A stretch of DNA of 64,000 nt from Telopea speciosissima. Taxonomy: Eukaryota; Streptophyta; Magnoliopsida; Proteales; Proteaceae. Shown in pieces: positions 51,155 to 63,857 of this stretch. Under the pieces are notes generated by a model. That model saw nothing but the letters and a program-made list of their open reading frames with translations, was not told the DNA's origin and searched no databases. A program made the translations under genes and the position numbers. The first letter of the stretch is position 1. The number at the start of each line of letters is the position of its first letter. The stretch is taken from positions 7,823,568 through 7,887,567 of the forward strand of contig NC_057925.1 of assembly GCF_018873765.1 (NCBI RefSeq), read 5' to 3'.

Positions 51155-51345
51155 ACGCAAATCTACCATTAGGTGCAGTGAGGCACTCATTAGTAGACAT
51201 GTGTCCTCAGCTTAAAGAACGGTTAGGATTAAAAAGTGATTGAATGGGGTTCTTCAACCCACCGGCGAATAGGTCCTCACTTGACACATGTCTAAAAAGT
51301 GAGAGCCTCACTGCACCTGACTCAGATAGATTTACACGACGTGTC
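51155..51345. mobile_element. Foldback element
   Basis: The left arm (aaatctaccattaggtgcag, tgaggcactc) pairs with the right arm (gagcctcactgcacctgac, tagattt). Non-coding. Confidence 0.7.
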
Positions 51346-53817
51346 CTTAAATGGAGGACTTTGACTTTACATTTCGAGTCTCATAGACACAAAGAACGAT
51401 CTATGATAGGCTTGGAATTCCTAGACCATAATGATAGTGGTCTGTTAGATTCAAATGGAATGCCGACAGTTCACTCAAACAGCTGACCTCTGACCCCATG
51501 AGTTCCTCTTAGCCGTATATAGTGATGTTATGCATACAACTAATTGTGCTTATAGGTCATAGAGTTCACTTTCATAGGGAGAAGGATTAATGATCTAAAT
51601 AGTGATTATTTATTTATTTATTTTTTAACGAAATCTAAATAGTGTTTATTGTTTTATACTGTAATTAATAAAGTAGTAAAACCCCCCACTTTCTGCATGT
51701 TAGCCAAGTGGGTGCAACCAAATGGCCTACAGTGGTTGTAGGGTCCACATTTACCATGATCGAGAAAAACATTTTTTGATTATTTCATGTCAATCTCTCT
51801 CATTCTCACACGAAATGATCTTGCTGCCCTTTGATGTAGGATAGGTTCTCCTATACCGTTTGCTCAGAGAACCCTCTCCCTTTGGTAAATACAAAAGGAT
51901 CTGGCTGATCAATACCTCTAGTAGGAAAAGGGGTGGGTGTTTGGCTTCATTTGCGTGAATTTCATATTATTTAGTATGAACTTCAAATGTTTTATTAAAT
52001 TACTCATTTATTCCTATCACTTGTGAAATCTAATGCAATATTCTTACTTGTAATGAGAAGGATTTAGTTATTCTTTAGTCCATGTGAAGAAAGAATCTCT
52101 TTATCGATGGTGATTTTAATTGGCGCTATTATTAGACTCTAGGAAGAGTGGATGCCAATATTAGTTACTTCAATTCCCCTATCAATGAAGGCCCAAAATA
52201 CCCTTCTCATCAAGGCTGGTTAAGAAAAACTGGGTCAGAATGAAAATGAATTTTTTTTGTTATTGTAATAGATCAGAATGAAAAACTAGAAAAACTAAGG
52301 CAATGTTTGGTATGAATTCTTGGAATGCATTCTAAGTCAAATTCGTATTCTCAAATGATAAAAATAGTTATTTTTATGGCTCAAAAATGCAAGATTGACA
52401 TAGAATGCATTCCAAGAATGTATTACGAGTTATGACCACCCTTGAGGTGTCACAAAGATTTTCCCAATATGGCCCAAGTTTTGCCTAATGTCTGGTCTGT
52501 CACTTTGTTGTGGGTTTGAGGCTCATTCAGTCAGTGTCAATCCACTGGGTTGGTCAAGGTCTTGGATCTTCATGATAACAAAATCCAAACCAGCCCAAGC
52601 CCAGTAAGAAGCCCATTATTGAGCCAAGGGAACCTTCTTGGACCAATCATTGAAGGAGAACCACAGCAGGTTCACCAATCTCCCATATACCAGTTTCTAA
52701 TGTGGTTAAATTAGTTAAGGCGAAATGTTTCCTATGGGGGTGTACTGCCATACCCAGACACAGAGAAGGGGGACGGGGATGACTGCCAGATTGATGCTTT
52801 CGCATGAGCTCTTATTGGTCCCACGTGTGCTGGGGCCATGCTCCCTCGCAAGAGACACTTTCCATTAGTTAATCCCACTCGTACGGTAGCTATTAATACA
52901 TAAGTGGAAGACATCTTCTTTTGTCGAAGGAAGAGGATTTTCTGAGCAAGCGACATAGGGGAGGAGTGCACCAGTGAAGTGAGGCAATATGATATCGTAC
53001 ATAGGAGGGCAGAAAAAGTCATTTAATGTGAGAAGGAGACATTTACACAAAGGGTACTAGAACATTATCCGTTTGAAGAATTACATGAGGGGTTTTTGGG
53101 GAAATGTGAGTGTATGGTGTACCCGTACTCAACCCTGGGCCAGGATTTAAGACCAGGCCTTAGTTGGGTCGAGTCTAGGTGGGATATTTTCATGTAGCCC
53201 ATTGGGCCTAGAACCAAAATCAGCCCAAGTTATACCCCAAAATCTTATTAAACATTTTGACCAACAAAAAAAAAGAAGAAAAAAGAAGCTATTGCTCATA
53301 AATTTAAAACGAAACTTTGTTGGACTTTCAAGTTTCAACCACTCACCCACTACAAAATAAAAATAAAAAACAATTGATTCTTGCCTCAATAAACTCTTAA
53401 AAAATTTGGATGAATATAATTTCAAATTAATATACTAAAAAGAATTTCAACAATTATTGTGCATAAATTTAAAAGGGGATTTTTCTTGAAACCCTTGAAA
53501 GTGTCAAATAATTTGTAAATTTACTTTTCGGCCTTTCTAGTGTAACGTACTTTTTTCTTCGATGAGGGTAAATTTTGTTATTTCACATGTGCACTAAATT
53601 TTTTTTCAAAATAATGACAAATTTGGATAATGAGAGAATGGTAAGTCATTTTCAAATTATTTTGAAAACCCTTTTTTACTCTTAACATAAAGAATTTCAG
53701 GAATAAGACAAGGGGCAATCAAAAGAAAGTGTCAACTTCTAAATACTGCTTTGTAGGTGTCATTTAGGCAGTCCTAATTTAAAAAATATAAGAAAAATAT
53801 CTATATCTAAATATTAT
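51346..53817. other. Intergenic, no gene seen
   Basis: A MITE of the gtttggtatgcattcttgg family lies at 52303-52440 and a weak foldback at about 52735-52870. The remaining frames match no family I know. Confidence 0.45.
52303..52440. mobile_element. Foldback MITE (gtttggtatgcattcttgg family)
   Basis: The left arm gtttggtatgaattcttgga pairs with gcattccaagaatgtat on the right. This is the fourth member in the window. Confidence 0.8.
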
Positions 53818-54012
53818 AGGGAGAAAGAATGCCACTTGGTCGTGCCAGACATGCCGCCCCTACCCCCCCTAACACATGCACATGCAAACTAACTGCCAGT
53901 CTGCCACACTCCTAGTCATTTTCAAGGTTCAAGGGGGAGTGACGGTCATATCACATAGCCTTGTGTCAAGGCGTGAGGGCGGCGCTGCACGACCGGGTGG
54001 CGTTCTCTTTTC
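53818..54012. mobile_element. Foldback MITE with ends gggagaaagaa
   Basis: The ends gggagaaagaatgccactt and gtggcgttctctttt pair, and the inner tggtcgtgc pairs with gcacgacc. It is a close relative of 25344-25509 and lies at the left border of the MADS array. Confidence 0.8.
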
Positions 54013-54049
54013 CATATTTATATTAATAAATATAAATAAAAAAAATTGA

Positions 54050-55310
54050 TAATTCAAACTAGTTGTGGGCGGTACACTCTCCCACATTAAACTTATCTCC
54101 AAACTTTTATAATCATAATTGTTTAGTTATCTTAAATGCTCACAAATATGGTAATTGAACTTCTTATATGGAATCTTGTCCAAGGAATTGATTGCAAAAT
54201 ACAAATTTAATGATCAAATTTGGTATAAACTTTTATAATCATAATTACATAGTTATCTTAAACACGTACAAATATGGTATTCGAATTTCTTAAATGCAAT
54301 ATTTACCAAGGAATTGATTGCAAATTGTCAAATTTAAAATCCAAATTAAATGGTTAAATTCCCTTCATTTTATATCTCTTGCATCCAAACGGAGCCTATA
54401 TAAATTTTTGAGAGCTTACCAATAAAACGCCAGATATAAGGTCGTGAAAATTGGTTGCATTGATGACCAGGAGGATACAAATGGTGGTGTGTCAAAGAGG
54501 GACCAACAAGCTGAATAGCCTCTTTGGTACCATGGCGTAGAGAGCCGGACTAGCCTCTTTGAGAATGTTACTTGACGAGCAGCTTCCTTTGTGATTCTCT
54601 TCATTTCTATCTTCTGGTGCCTCCCTTTGCTTGATCTCCTTTTCAACCATGATCGAAGGGACTAAGGATGAATTAATAGAACACTCACAAATTGAGGTCA
54701 AGTGACAATTGTGAAAGGAGAAAGCAATAAGAACAAGATGGGAGATGACTTATTCTTGTTGCTTTCTACTCCAATGGCTAAAAAAGGCAGTACTGATTGT
54801 CGGCCTTCCTTCTCCACAAACATAGACTATGGGTACCAAGGTAGTAGAATTTGTCATTTCTCCATTAAATCGCTCACCATGACCTGCACATCCGATTGAA
54901 ACACACAAGATGATATATCAACTTCCTAACACAAGGGTATTATTTCTTATGTCATCATTTGGGATTTTCCGGTAATTATTCATATGCAGTAGAAAAATTT
55001 GTTATAAGAATTATCTTTTTGGAAATGCATTTCTCAAGTTTGACGATATTGTGCAAAGAAACATAGGAACCAAACGGTTATTATTTATGATCTATAATTT
55101 GTTTTTATAAATTATTTTTTATAAATAGTCCAAGAATACAAATAGAAACTATACCAAAAAGAGCCTTATAGTCCTAACTCCCTAATACATTATGCTAGTT
55201 CCTTAAAATTTCTTTTGATGTAACAATAAACCATGAAGATAGACTTGCCCCATATCTAAACATTCTTTGATCGAATTGGAATCGAGAGTGTGTTTTCTTT
55301 TCATTAACTT
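54050..55310. repeat. Left arm of palindromic MADS unit A
   Basis: Segments of this arm recur inverted on the other side of the intact MADS gene: 54350-54480 with 58660-58790 (aggtcgtgaaaattgg, cctatataaatt), 54820-55080 with 57500-57735 plus 58162-58250 (actatgggtacc, tttggaaatgcattt), and 55080-55285 with 57100-57315 (gatatggggcaag, inverted). The same arm type begins units B (59060) and C (63310). Confidence 0.85.
54540..54650 (-). pseudogene. Type I MADS-box fragment in the left arm of unit A
   Basis: From an ATG at 54650 the minus strand begins MVEKEIKQ. One frame over, it reads RSSKGRHQKIEMKRITKE and ARQVTFSKRLVRL, the first half of a MADS domain. A frameshift right after the start and loss of everything past the SKR block make it a relic. 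A near twin lies at 63745-63857 in unit C with the same flanks. Confidence 0.85.
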
Positions 55311-55778
55311 AAAAAAAATGTTAATGATGTTCTATAATTACCGTTGTTAATAATATACTTTTAGTACAATAAATATATTACCGCCACTAAAAATTATGTT
55401 AAGACTCACATGTAATGGCGGCAAAACCATTATCGGCAAGAAAAGGTCATCCTCAAAAGTGGAAATAAAATAATGAAAGATATTCTACATTTGTCATATT
55501 ACTTTGATGCATGCTCATTTCATTGTATTCCTATGGGAGATCAACTCTGTTACTGACTCCTTAGCAATGAAGGTCCTATCGGTAAAGTGTAAGACAATTT
55601 GGCCGAATTTTACTCCATGATTGGAGGAACCATACGGCACAACAATTATGTATTCTCCACGTTCTTATGAATGAATTTCGTTTTACCAAAACAAAAATAA
55701 TGCTACTAAACATGTAAGGTTAACATAATCTTATTCATCAAAAAAAAAAAAAAACATAATCTTTAATGGTGGTATTGC

Positions 55779-56348
55779 TTAGCTTCCAAGCCCATTATGG
55801 AATCCAAACCCAAAACCATGAGGAGCAATAACAGCATTGTTCACAGTGGTCCTAGTGTTCATGAGTAGGCTTTCCTTCATGTAGCCCACCGCGAATTTCA
55901 AGTGTTGCAGATCCTCCAAGTCAAGGGTGTCCAAGGGGTCTTCCCACCATAAATCACCATTGTTAGCATTTAGTACTGGTGCTTTCAGTTCCTTACCCTT
56001 CATCTCTCCGTCCTCTAATTGGGTGACGATATCCGTATATCGTCTAGTAAGCTCTGGTACATTGGCTTCATGATTAATACTTGGAAGGACACTTGGTTCC
56101 TGTGGTGTGCCTCTGTTGACGAATCTGTCTATAACAGTCTCAACAGAAGGGTGTCCAAAAGAAAAAACAGTGCCCGCTGGGGAGGAAAGAAGGATGGCAA
56201 TCTCTGCACCACATAAGCTGTAGAGCTCGTTGGCCTTCTTGAAAAGCCCAGCTCTACGCTTAGAGAATGTGACTTGAAGATATTCTTCATTGCGGATCTT
56301 CTTCATTTCGATCTTCTTGCGTCCCTTGCTAGATCTGTTTTCTGCCAT
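55779..56348 (-). CDS. Type I (M-alpha) MADS-box transcription factor, AGL61/AGL62-like, intact
   Basis: The protein is 189 aa from one exon, as usual for type I MADS genes. Residues 1-60 are the MADS domain (RKKIEMKKIRNEEYLQVTF, SKRRAGLFKKANELYSLCG, EIAILLSSPAGTVFSFG), which binds CArG-type DNA as a dimer. After it comes the M-alpha signature HPSVETVIDRF. The C-terminal half has a short acidic/helical stretch (DTLDLEDLQHLKFAVGYMKE) and ends GFGFHNGLGS. The family acts mainly in the female gametophyte and endosperm. The frame is open 49 codons further upstream to 56495, but that part runs through the likely TATA box and is hydrophobic, so the start at 56348 (MAENRSS) is preferred. It sits in the centre of a palindrome of more than 4 kb. 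Confidence 0.92.
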   Translation of the reverse strand: MAENRSSKGRKKIEMKKIRNEEYLQVTFSKRRAGLFKKANELYSLCGAEIAILLSSPAGTVFSFGHPSVETVIDRFVNRGTPQEPSVLPSINHEANVPELTRRYTDIVTQLEDGEMKGKELKAPVLNANNGDLWWEDPLDTLDLEDLQHLKFAVGYMKESLLMNTRTTVNNAVIAPHGFGFGFHNGLGS

Positions 56349-56460
56349 GATGGATGATGCTTGGTAATAGTTGCAGAAGGAGGCTGAGAGGATGGTGAGT
56401 GAAGAAAGCAATGAGAAGAAGAAGAAGAAGAGGAATGACGACATGAGAAGCTTGTAAATG

Positions 56461-56472
56461 CTATTTTTATAA
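56461..56472 (-). promoter_or_regulatory. Probable TATA box of the intact MADS gene
   Basis: The minus strand reads ttataaaaatag about 113 bp upstream of the ATG. The paralogue in unit B keeps the same word (ttataaaatag at 59579-59588) in the same relative place, which supports it. Confidence 0.65.
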
Positions 56473-57742
56473 TCGAAACTTATGTTTGTTTTCATTCATT
56501 TATTACTATAATAAATCTTATATTTCCAATTTAGTACTAAATTTAAAATTAAGGAAAATTATCTTGGCAATATCTTTATTGAAATGCATTTACTACTTTA
56601 TTAAATCGTATATTTCCAATTTTTTTTTTGGGCAAACATATTTCCAATTAAGTTAATATTAAATTAATCTATGAGATTTTTTATTTATTCCTAATTAATT
56701 GTTGAAACTATTTTTTGTATTTACTTTTTTATTATATATCTATCAAATTTATAGTAGTTTATTGAGGTAAAAACTCAAAAAAATTAATTATTGTGGATGA
56801 GTGGGTAAAAGTCTATAAAGTTGCTCTAAGCTGCAGCTCCTTCAACCATATCTAACATGTTACATGTGGCAGATCATGTGGAGCCTAAATTTTAGGGAGT
56901 GAGGTCCCACACTCTTTTTATGAGCCACATTTGGGCTCTATTGAGGTGTAAAATTGCTCTATTAATTTGCTTCACTTTCAACCAAACAAACCTCTAGTGA
57001 TCCACTTATAAGATGTGCTCTGCTTCGGTATTTGACAAGAAATTGTAAATAAAAAATGAAGAGAGAGAGAGAGAGAGAGCTCGATTCCCGATTTTAATTC
57101 GACCAGAGGAATGTTTAGATATGGGGCAAGTCTATGTCCATGGTTAATTACTATATCAAAAGAAATTTTAAGTAACTAGCATAATGTATTAGGAGTTAGG
57201 ACTATAATGCTCTTTTTGGTATAGTTTCTATTTGTATTCTTGGACTATTTATAAGAAATCATTTATGAAAACAAATTATGGACTTATGTGTCATAAATAA
57301 TAACCGTTTGATTACTATTAGATATAATAAATTATAAGGAAATGGTTCTCTGAGCAAGCAAGGTATTCTACACCCTTTCACATTGATTATTTTAATCATT
57401 CTTTCTCTCTTTTAAAAAATATAATAATCCATGTGAGAATGCAATGTACACTTAGGCTCAGTGAGCCTTTTCCCTAAATTATTAAATGACAAATATGTTT
57501 GGTAGAACTATTTGTAGAAAAAATCCAACAAACTTTTTCGGTTCCTCTATTTTTTTGCACAATTTCGTCAAACTCGGGAAATGCATTTCCAAAAAGATAA
57601 CTCTTACAACAAATTTTCCTACTGCATATGAATAATTACAAGAAAATCCACGATTAATGATATAAGAGTTAATACCCATGTGTTAGGAAGTTGATAAACC
57701 ATATTGTGTGTTTCAGTCGGGTGTGCAAGTCATGGTGAGCGG

Positions 57743-58161
57743 TAGGGCTGCAACAGGGTCAGGTTGGGTCGGATTTTTTAAAATCCTAATCCAACCTTGA
57801 GTCCCTATAGCTAGGCACCAGGCCCGGCCCTGACTCAGGGCCAAAAAAATCCAACCCTGACCCACCCTCAAGGCCGGGCTAGGCTGACCTTGATTGGCCC
57901 TAATCATGGGGAGGGGGAAGGGAGATGCCCAAGCTGGGTCAAGCTGGGGAGGAGAAGAAGAAGAAGAAGAAAAAGAAAGAACAAGAAAAGCAAGAAGACA
58001 AGATTGGGCTGGGCTGGACTCACCATGAGGCCTAAACCCTAGCCCTGAGTCAGGGTTAGAAATTATAAGCCTAACCCACCCCTAGTGCCTGTATATCTCA
58101 ACCTAGGCCCTGTTCAGGTTCAAGGTGGGCTCAAGCTATCAGGGCCAAACGTGCACCCCTA
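57743..58161. mobile_element. hAT-like MITE with 8 bp target-site duplication
   Basis: The flanks gtgagcgg (57735-57742) and gtgagcag (58162-58169) differ in one base. The ends tagggctgcaac and gtgcaccccta are inverted in type. The interior carries gcccggccctgactcagg and a GAA-rich stretch. Without it, the surrounding arm matches the left arm continuously. Relatives are at 24610-25200 and 62955-63107. Confidence 0.9.
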
Positions 58162-58314
58162 GTGAGCAGTTCAATGGAGAAACGACAAACCCTACTACCA
58201 TGGTACCCATAGTTTATGTTTTTGAGCAAGAAGCTATAACACTTTTGAGTTGTTGGAGGCAAGGTGTAGGCGGTGCAGGTCCTTCCCCTTGTCTCTGTCT
58301 CTTCACGTTTCATC

Positions 58315-58566
58315 TAGGGGTGTAAATGAATAGCCGAAATCCGTTTCCGTATCCGTTTAGCACTATCCGAATCCGTCCGACAGCTAAACAGATGCGGATA
58401 CGGATAGGCTATAGCTATCCGAAAAGCTATATTTACATGTAAACGGATAAAATATCCGATCCGTATCCATATCCGTTTAGCACTATCCGAATCCGTTCGA
58501 TAGCTAATCAGATGCGGATGCAGATATAGCACTATCCGAGCCGAATTCGATCCGTTTACAACCCTA
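58315..58566. mobile_element. hAT-like MITE with perfect 8 bp target-site duplication
   Basis: gtttcatc occurs at 58307-58314 and 58567-58574. The ends taggggtgtaaa and tttacaaccct(a) are inverted repeats. The interior has repeated words tccgtttagcactatccg. A sister copy is at 62615-62872. Confidence 0.92.
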
Positions 58567-59059
58567 GTTTCATCATGATATGACGTTCAACCTCTCGTTC
58601 AACACATGATTAAGAGGTAAATATAAGAAATCTGAAGATTTCAATTCTAGAAGCAAGTGTCCTCCTAGTCGTCAATGCATATCATGGAGCCAATTTTCAC
58701 GACCTTACCCCACGTTATATTGGTAAGTTCTCGGCAATTTATATGGGCTCTGTTTGGTTGCAAGAAATATAAAAGGAAGTGAAGTAAATTTAACCAAATT
58801 TGGATTTAAATTTGGCATTTTGTAATCAAATCCTTGGAAAATATTCCATTTAAGAAATTTGAATACCATATTTGTATGCGTTTAAGATAACTACGCAATT
58901 ATGATTATAAAAGTTTATACCAAGTTTGGTCATTAAATTCTTCATTTTGCAATCCATTCCTTGAATAGAAGAATCATGGGGAGTAGGATTTTTGCCTTTC
59001 ATTGGGGGTAGGGTTGTCATTTTGCTCCCCACTATGTGGGCATGGCCGCATGGGCATTA

Positions 59060-59330
59060 CTCTCTCCTACAGGAAACTTTTCTCCAGACTTTTAAAATCA
59101 TAATTGCATAGTTATCTTAAAAGCATATAAATATGGTATTCAAATTTCTTAAATGAAATCTTTTCCAAGGAATTGATTGCGAAATTCCAAATTTAAAATC
59201 CAAAACATACTTCTCTTCCTTTTATATCTCTTGTAACCAAACGAAGCCTATATAAATTGACGAGAGCTTACAAGTATAACGCCGGCCGGATAAGGTCATG
59301 AAAATTGGTTCCACGATAGACTCATGAGAA
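59060..59330. repeat. Left arm of MADS unit B
   Basis: It follows the same order as the start of unit A: aaacttttctcc, cataattgcatagttatctt, ttttatatctcttg, then cctatataaattg and aggtcatgaaaattgg. It is inverted relative to 58660-58930 and 63110-63250. Confidence 0.85.
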
Positions 59331-59578
59331 TGCTGGCATAGGCCACACTCCCGAACAGAGTTATTTTCCATAATTATAAATATAAGATTTATCAAAATAG
59401 TAAATGCATGCATGGCAATAAAGTTATTGCCATGATAAATTTCATTAAGTCAACGAATCTTAAATTTCATAAAATTTAAATTTAGTATCAAATTGGAAAT
59501 ATAAAATTTATTATAGTAATAAATGCAGACAAACAAAGATAATGCTAAGATAATATTCATTTCTAGATAAGTTTCGAT

Positions 59579-59588
59579 TATAAAATAG
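59579..59588 (+). promoter_or_regulatory. TATA box of the broken MADS gene in unit B, now cut off from its gene
   Basis: The sequence gattataaaatag matches the TATA region of the intact paralogue. A 414 bp MITE begins five bases downstream (59593), moving the ATG from about 140 bp to about 555 bp away. Confidence 0.65.
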
Positions 59589-59592
59589 AATT

Positions 59593-60006
59593 GGGGAAAG
59601 TTTTCATACACGGCTTATAGAATTTTTATCCGCTATTGTAACTGGAGCGCTGCTGTGCGCATCGTGCGGTATAGCATGGGCCATGTGTGCACAGCGGGCC
59701 CCACTGTGCGCACATGGCCGCGGCTACGCCACACGATGCGCACAACAGCGCTCCAATTACAGCAACAAATAAAGGTCCCAGCTTACACAACCGTGTATGT
59801 GAGAGGGTGGGAATTTCAAGGCATTAACTAATGGGTGGGGATTTATGAGTCTATGACTTTTCCAACTCTTTGTGCAGGGGTGAGGTCATCATTTTTACCC
59901 CTCCTATGAGAGGAACCTGTGCACCTGACCAGGCAGGGAACCTGAGAGGAGAACGATCTGAACACGACCATGCATGCTTACACGACCGTGTATGAAAACT
60001 TCCCCC
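59593..60006. mobile_element. Mutator-like MITE with 9 bp target-site duplication, upstream of MADS unit B
   Basis: aatagaatt occurs at 59584-59592 and 60007-60015. The ends ggggaaagttttcatacac and gtgtatgaaaacttcccc are inverted repeats. Inside lie a second foldback (about 59630-59770, arms ggagcgctgctgtgcgcat and atgcgcacaacagcgctcc) and a piece of the cctctaataggggg-related family (about 59850-59960), so it is composite. Confidence 0.9.
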
Positions 60007-60458
60007 AATAGAATTTACCAACTTCTCATATTGTCATTCCTTTTCTTCTTCTTCTTCTTTTGATTGCTTCCTCCACTGTCTATTCTCTCAACCTCCTTCT
60101 ACAACTCTGCTTGATACATCTTTATTCCCAAGCTTCCATCATGGTAGAAAGAAGATCCAGCAATGGGCTCCGGAGGACTGCAATGAAGAAGATCCACAAT
60201 CCAGATGCTCTTCAAGTCACATTCTCGAAGCGGAGAGCTGGACTTTTCAAGAAGGCCAACGAGCTCTACAACTTATATGGTGCAAAGGTCACCATCCTTG
60301 TTTCCTCCCTAGCGGGCACTGTTTTCTCTTTTGGACACCCTTCTGTTGAGACTGTTATAGACAGATTCCTCAATACAGGCACACCACAGGAACCAAGTGT
60401 CCCTCCAAGTATCGATGCTAATCGTCAAGCCAATGTACCGGAGCTTACTAGGCGATAT

Positions 60459-62072
<1,614 letters not shown>

Positions 62073-62614
62073 GGCGATATACGGATGTCGTCACCCAATT
62101 AGAGGAGGAAGACCCCTTGGCATGGACACCCTCGACTTAGACGATCTGCAACACTTGAAATTCGTCGTGGGCTACATGAAGGAAAGCCAAACCAAGAATG
62201 GTTTTGGGTTTGGATTCCATAATGGGCTTGGACCTACGCGTTTTTATATCGCTCTCTCGAAGTCCAACCTGTGTTGTTGTAAATCTGAGGTAAAAATTAA
62301 GGATGGGCTATGGGCTTTGACACATGGCTTATGAACTTTGGGTCCATCTAATTAAGAATGGTAGCAGCAAGACTAATCCTTAAGGTAGCATCAAATGATT
62401 GTCCAGGAACGCTTTGCAATTGTAAGCACAAAGAGTGAGACTTCTTGATAAGGTCCTGTTCACATAGCCAGCAATTAAAGCCCAAATTGAATTTGGTGAT
62501 GGGTAAAATAAAGCATTCTAGGATATGTTCTGGACTGTTGGACTTCTACATTTAGGTCCATAAATGACCAGAAGGCCCAAAACTAGCTCTTTGTTTTATC
62601 ATCAGGGGTCTTGT

Positions 62615-62872
62615 TAGGGATGTAGATGAATAGCCGACATCCGTTTCCGTATCTGTTTAGCACTATCCTAATCCATCCGAAAGCTAAACGGATACGGATA
62701 CGGATAGGCTATAGCTATCAGAAAAGCTATATTTACATGTAAACGGATAAAATATCCTATCTGTATCCATGTCCGTATCCGTTTAGCACTATCCCAATCA
62801 ATCTGAAAGCTAATCGGATGCGGATGCAGATATAGCACTATCCGAGCCGAATCCGATCTGTTTACATCCCCA
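62615..62872. mobile_element. hAT-like MITE, sister of 58315-58566
   Basis: The flanks ggtcttgt (62607-62614) and ggtctagt (62873-62880) differ in one base. The ends tagggatgta and tacatcccca are inverted repeats, and the interior matches 58315-58566 along its length. Confidence 0.9.
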
Positions 62873-62954
62873 GGTCTAGTCTCTGCTTGTCATATCAAAT
62901 CGGAGTCTTTGAGATTATTTATCACAACAAAATTAGTAATCCAACCTATGAAAA

Positions 62955-63107
62955 AAGTAATAAAAAGCCCGGCCTGACCCTGAAGGCAGGCCAGGGTTGG
63001 ATTTTTAGGCCCTAAGTCAAAGTCGGTCCAGGCCTGGGCCCATCTAAGGGAAGTCAGGGTTAGGCTGGGGTTTTAAAAAGCCCAACCCAACCCTGTTGCA
63101 GCGCTAG
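62955..63107. mobile_element. Truncated MITE, inverted relative of 57743-58161
   Basis: Read on the minus strand it starts with ctgcaacagggttgggttgg and runs through ccctgacttcccttag and ccaaccctggcctgcc, like the first third of 57743-58161, then stops. Confidence 0.75.
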
Positions 63108-63109
63108 TT

Positions 63110-63250
63110 GCAAGAGATATAAAACAAATGGTTGCAAGAAATATAAAAAGAAGGGAAGTACATTTAACAAAATTTGAATTTTATATTTGGTATTTTGCAA
63201 TCAATTCATTGGAAAATATTCCATTTAAGAAATTTGAAACGTGTGTAGAA
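63110..63250. repeat. Right arm of MADS unit B
   Basis: It begins at ttgcaagaaatataaaaa and runs to ttccatttaagaaatttg. It is inverted relative to 59060-59330 and in the same orientation as 58780-58870. A junction segment to unit C follows (agaatcatggggagcagg). Confidence 0.8.
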
Positions 63251-63309
63251 GAATCATGGGGAGCAGGATTTTTGCCTTTAATTGGGGGTAAGGTGGTCCC
63301 CCCCACTAT

Positions 63310-63720
63310 GTGGGTGCGGGCGTTACACTATTCCACGGGAAACTTTTCTCCAAGCTTTTAAAATCGTAACTATGTAGTTATCCTAAACGCTCACAAAGAT
63401 GGTAATTGAACTTCTTAAATGGGGATAGGGTGGTCCCCCCACTGTGTGGGTGTGGACGTTACACTCTCCCACAGGAAACTTTTCTCCGAACTTTTAGCAT
63501 AGTTATCTTAAACTGTCACAAAGATGGTAATTGAACTTCTTAAATGAAATCTTGTTGACCAAACTTGGTATAAACTTTTAAAATCATAATTGCATCTCTT
63601 AAACGCATACAAATATGGCAATAATTTCTTAAATGGAATTTTCCTAGGAATTAATTGCAAAATTCCAAATTTAAAATCCAAATGTGATAAATGTATAACG
63701 AAGCCTATATAAATTGGCGA
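63310..63720. repeat. Left arm of MADS unit C, with an internal repeat
   Basis: The arm start (aaacttttctccaagc, then cacaaagatggtaattgaac) occurs twice, at about 63340-63420 and 63475-63550, separated by a repeated g-rich piece. It then follows the usual arm order to cctatataaattggcgag. Confidence 0.8.
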
Positions 63721-63744
63721 GAGCTTGCAAGTATAACGCAACAA

Positions 63745-63857
63745 GGCGGAGAGAGCCCAACTAGCCTCTTCGAGAATGTTACTTGACGGGCAGCTTCCCT
63801 GTGATCCTCTTCATTTCTATCTTTTGGTGTCTCTTGCTTGATCTTCTTTTCCACCAT
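63745..63857 (-). pseudogene. Type I MADS-box fragment in unit C
   Basis: Minus strand from the ATG at 63857: MVEKKIKQ, then across a frame change ARQVTFSKRLVGL. It is a twin of 54540-54650 including its 5' flank (gaagaacaagatgggg-like words to 63950). The rest of unit C lies beyond the window. Confidence 0.8.

Larger units (their letters stand above)
57100..58960. repeat. Right arm of palindromic MADS unit A
   Basis: This is the inverted partner of 54050-55310. It is lengthened by two MITE insertions (57743-58161, 58315-58566) and lacks the MADS fragment seen in the left arm. It ends near 58960, where a junction segment (agaatcatggggag, then a phrase with gggggtagg) leads into unit B. The same junction recurs at 63245-63330. 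Confidence 0.85.

Noticed and set aside
56349-56495. N-terminal extension of the intact MADS protein (49 codons, signal-peptide-like)
   Set aside because: It overlaps the probable TATA box and lies before a normal MADS start; a hydrophobic leader makes no sense for a nuclear factor. A similar open leader in unit B reflects shared UTR sequence.
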